Shown piece by piece: positions 5,104 to 6,062 of a DNA stretch of 6,062 nucleotides. The notes under the pieces are model-generated. The model searched no databases, was not told the origin of the DNA, and was given only the letters and a program-made list of their open reading frames with translations. Position numbers and translations under genes: made by a program. The stretch lies in the NCBI GenBank assembly GCA_965651365.1, contig CBFGSA010000147.1, positions 1 through 6,062 of the forward strand, written 5' to 3'. Source of the DNA: DASSBG01 sp965651365 (lineage in GTDB: Bacteria; Pseudomonadota; Gammaproteobacteria; Xanthomonadales; Rhodanobacteraceae). Numbering within the stretch: the stretch's first letter is position 1; each line of letters starts with the position of its first letter.

Positions 5104-5466
5104 ATGGAAAGTACCACCAAACTGTTTGACTGCCTGATCGTTGGCGGTCCCGATCACGCACAGCGTGTCCAGCTGGCCTGCGCTGCCGACGCCGTGCTGC
5201 TGCCGACCCTGACCACCCATGACGGGCAGGCCTGCAGCCCGGTGGCATTCCGCCGAGCGGCAGACGGCAGCCAGCTTTGGCTGTTGCTGCATCCGGACGC
5301 CAGCGGGGAACAGTTGCGCGAGCAACTGCTGGCCTCGGAGACCATGCAGGAAACCTGGAAGGGCCCGGAACGCCGCCGCACCGGTCTGCATCTGGTGGCA
5401 ACGGATGGCGGTGATGACACGGTGGATGCGCCAGCATCGGCCACCAGCGAAGCGGTTCCCGCTTGA
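5104..5466 (+). CDS. Unrecognised 120-residue protein
   Basis: I do not recognise this protein. It is 120 residues, acidic overall, without signal peptide or membrane helix. Residues 7-63 alternate hydrophobic and polar stretches (LFDCLIVGG, LWLLLHP), suggesting a small alpha/beta fold. Residues 64-85 (DASGEQLREQLLASETMQETW) look helical. WKGPERRRTGLHLVATDGG (85-103) is a basic patch followed by a strand, and the last 17 residues are Ala/Asp/Ser-rich and probably disordered. Codon bias (G/C third positions) resembles its neighbours, supporting a real gene. The ATG at 5104 is chosen as the natural start of a compact protein. An in-frame ATG at 5053 would add 17 residues (MQTAFSLTV...) and has a GGGA about 10 nt upstream, so it cannot be excluded. 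It may be co-transcribed with DUF2254 (148-nt gap) or separate. It converges on kbl, 14 nt away. Confidence 0.65.
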   Translation: MESTTKLFDCLIVGGPDHAQRVQLACAADAVLLPTLTTHDGQACSPVAFRRAADGSQLWLLLHPDASGEQLREQLLASETMQETWKGPERRRTGLHLVATDGGDDTVDAPASATSEAVPA

Positions 5467-5480
5467 CGGGTACCTGAGGC

Positions 5481-6062
5481 TCAGATCACGTCTGCGGCCT
5501 TGCCTGCGGCCTTGAAGGCGGCAATGGCGCGGTCCAGATGTTCACGGCTGTGCGCTGCACTCATCTGCACCCGGATGCGGGCCTCGCCCTTGGGCACCAC
5601 CGGGAAAAAGAAGCCGATGGCGTAGATGCCTTCGTCGAGCAGGGCGTTGGCCATTTTCTGCGCCTTGGGTGCATCGTGGATCATCACCGGCACGATCGGG
5701 TGGTTGCCCGGCTTGATCTCGAAACCGGCCGCGCTGATGCGCTGGCGGAAATAGCTCGTGTTGTCGACCAGGGTCTGGCGCAATTCGTCGGCCGCATCGA
5801 GCATTTCGAACACCTTGATCGAGGCGGCCACGACCGGTGGTGCCAGCGAATTGGAAAACAGATAGGGCCGCGAGCGCTGGCGCAGCATGTCGATGATTTC
5901 CTGGCGGCCGGTTGTGAAGCCGCCCATGGCGCCGCCCAGCGCCTTGCCCAGGGTGCCGGTGAAGATGTCGATCTTGTCCATCACGCCGTGCACTTCGGCC
6001 GCGCCGCGGCCGGTCTTGCCGAGAAAACCGGTGCAATGGCACTCGTCGATGTGCACCAGTGC
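5481..6062 (-). CDS. kbl: Glycine C-acetyltransferase (2-amino-3-ketobutyrate CoA ligase), C-terminal half, cut by window edge
   Basis: The visible 193 residues are the C-terminal half of Kbl, a PLP-dependent enzyme of the alpha-oxoamine synthase family. It cleaves 2-amino-3-oxobutyrate with CoA to glycine and acetyl-CoA, the second step of threonine degradation after threonine dehydrogenase. Fragment residues D6 and H9 in DECHCTGFLG match the PLP-contacting DxxH. K40 in TGTLGKALGG is the Schiff-base lysine. RQRSRPYLFSNSLAP (61-75) and ARIRVQMSAAH (161-171) are near-identical to E. coli Kbl, which separates it from KAS-like relatives BioF and HemA. Aligned on E. coli Kbl (398 residues), about 204 N-terminal residues and the start lie beyond base 6062. 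The stop is TGA at 5483-5481. No terminator is visible in the 14-nt gap to the convergent gene. Confidence 0.93.
   Translation of the reverse strand, partial: ALVHIDECHCTGFLGKTGRGAAEVHGVMDKIDIFTGTLGKALGGAMGGFTTGRQEIIDMLRQRSRPYLFSNSLAPPVVAASIKVFEMLDAADELRQTLVDNTSYFRQRISAAGFEIKPGNHPIVPVMIHDAPKAQKMANALLDEGIYAIGFFFPVVPKGEARIRVQMSAAHSREHLDRAIAAFKAAGKAADVI

Noticed and set aside
5501..5515. Duplicated TGCGGCCTTG near the kbl 3' end as a repeat element
   Set aside because: It encodes the repeated AAGKAA tail of Kbl, so it is explained by coding sequence.

Overview
The window is GC-rich, densely coded bacterial DNA with six recognisable genes, one unrecognised gene, and several RNA-structured gaps. 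The gene set fits a Gram-negative gammaproteobacterium: a secreted minimal ComEA-like protein, an M20 metallopeptidase, a rhomboid protease, a DUF2254 membrane protein and a Kbl-type aminotransferase-fold enzyme. Xanthomonadaceae or Rhodanobacteraceae is my best guess from protein style. I see no insertion sequence, tRNA, rRNA, CRISPR array or phage gene.

Layout. Bases 1-176 are non-coding: a palindrome at 9-33 and a six-unit heptanucleotide repeat at 136-177 that abuts the stop codon of a minus-strand GNAT acetyltransferase (177-722). Behind the GNAT start is a leader able to form a nested hairpin, then a candidate promoter (790-818). Next, also on the minus strand, come a strong intrinsic terminator (834-868), a cluster of mini-hairpins (875-1024), and the ComEA-like gene (1024-1296) whose mRNA would carry the cluster as its 3' end. 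A divergent intergenic region (1297-1495) holds the ComEA ribosome binding site and leader hairpin, and a promoter reading right. That promoter probably drives a tight plus-strand operon: M20 peptidase (1496-2932), rhomboid protease (2936-3595), DUF2254 membrane protein (3612-4955). A short unrecognised gene follows (5104-5466), convergent with the 3' half of kbl (5481 to the window edge, minus strand).

The most interesting element is the 3' untranslated stretch of the ComEA-like gene. Read on the minus strand it has about nine GGA motifs in roughly 150 nt. Seven sit in the loops of perfect 4-7 bp hairpins whose stems differ in sequence but keep pairing. Several match the known CsrA/RsmA binding consensus, and the run ends in a terminator of the same polarity. 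That is the architecture of an RsmY/RsmZ/CsrB-type CsrA-sequestering RNA, here apparently attached to, or processed from, a competence-gene mRNA. The architecture is visible in the sequence; the CsrA-sponge function is inference.
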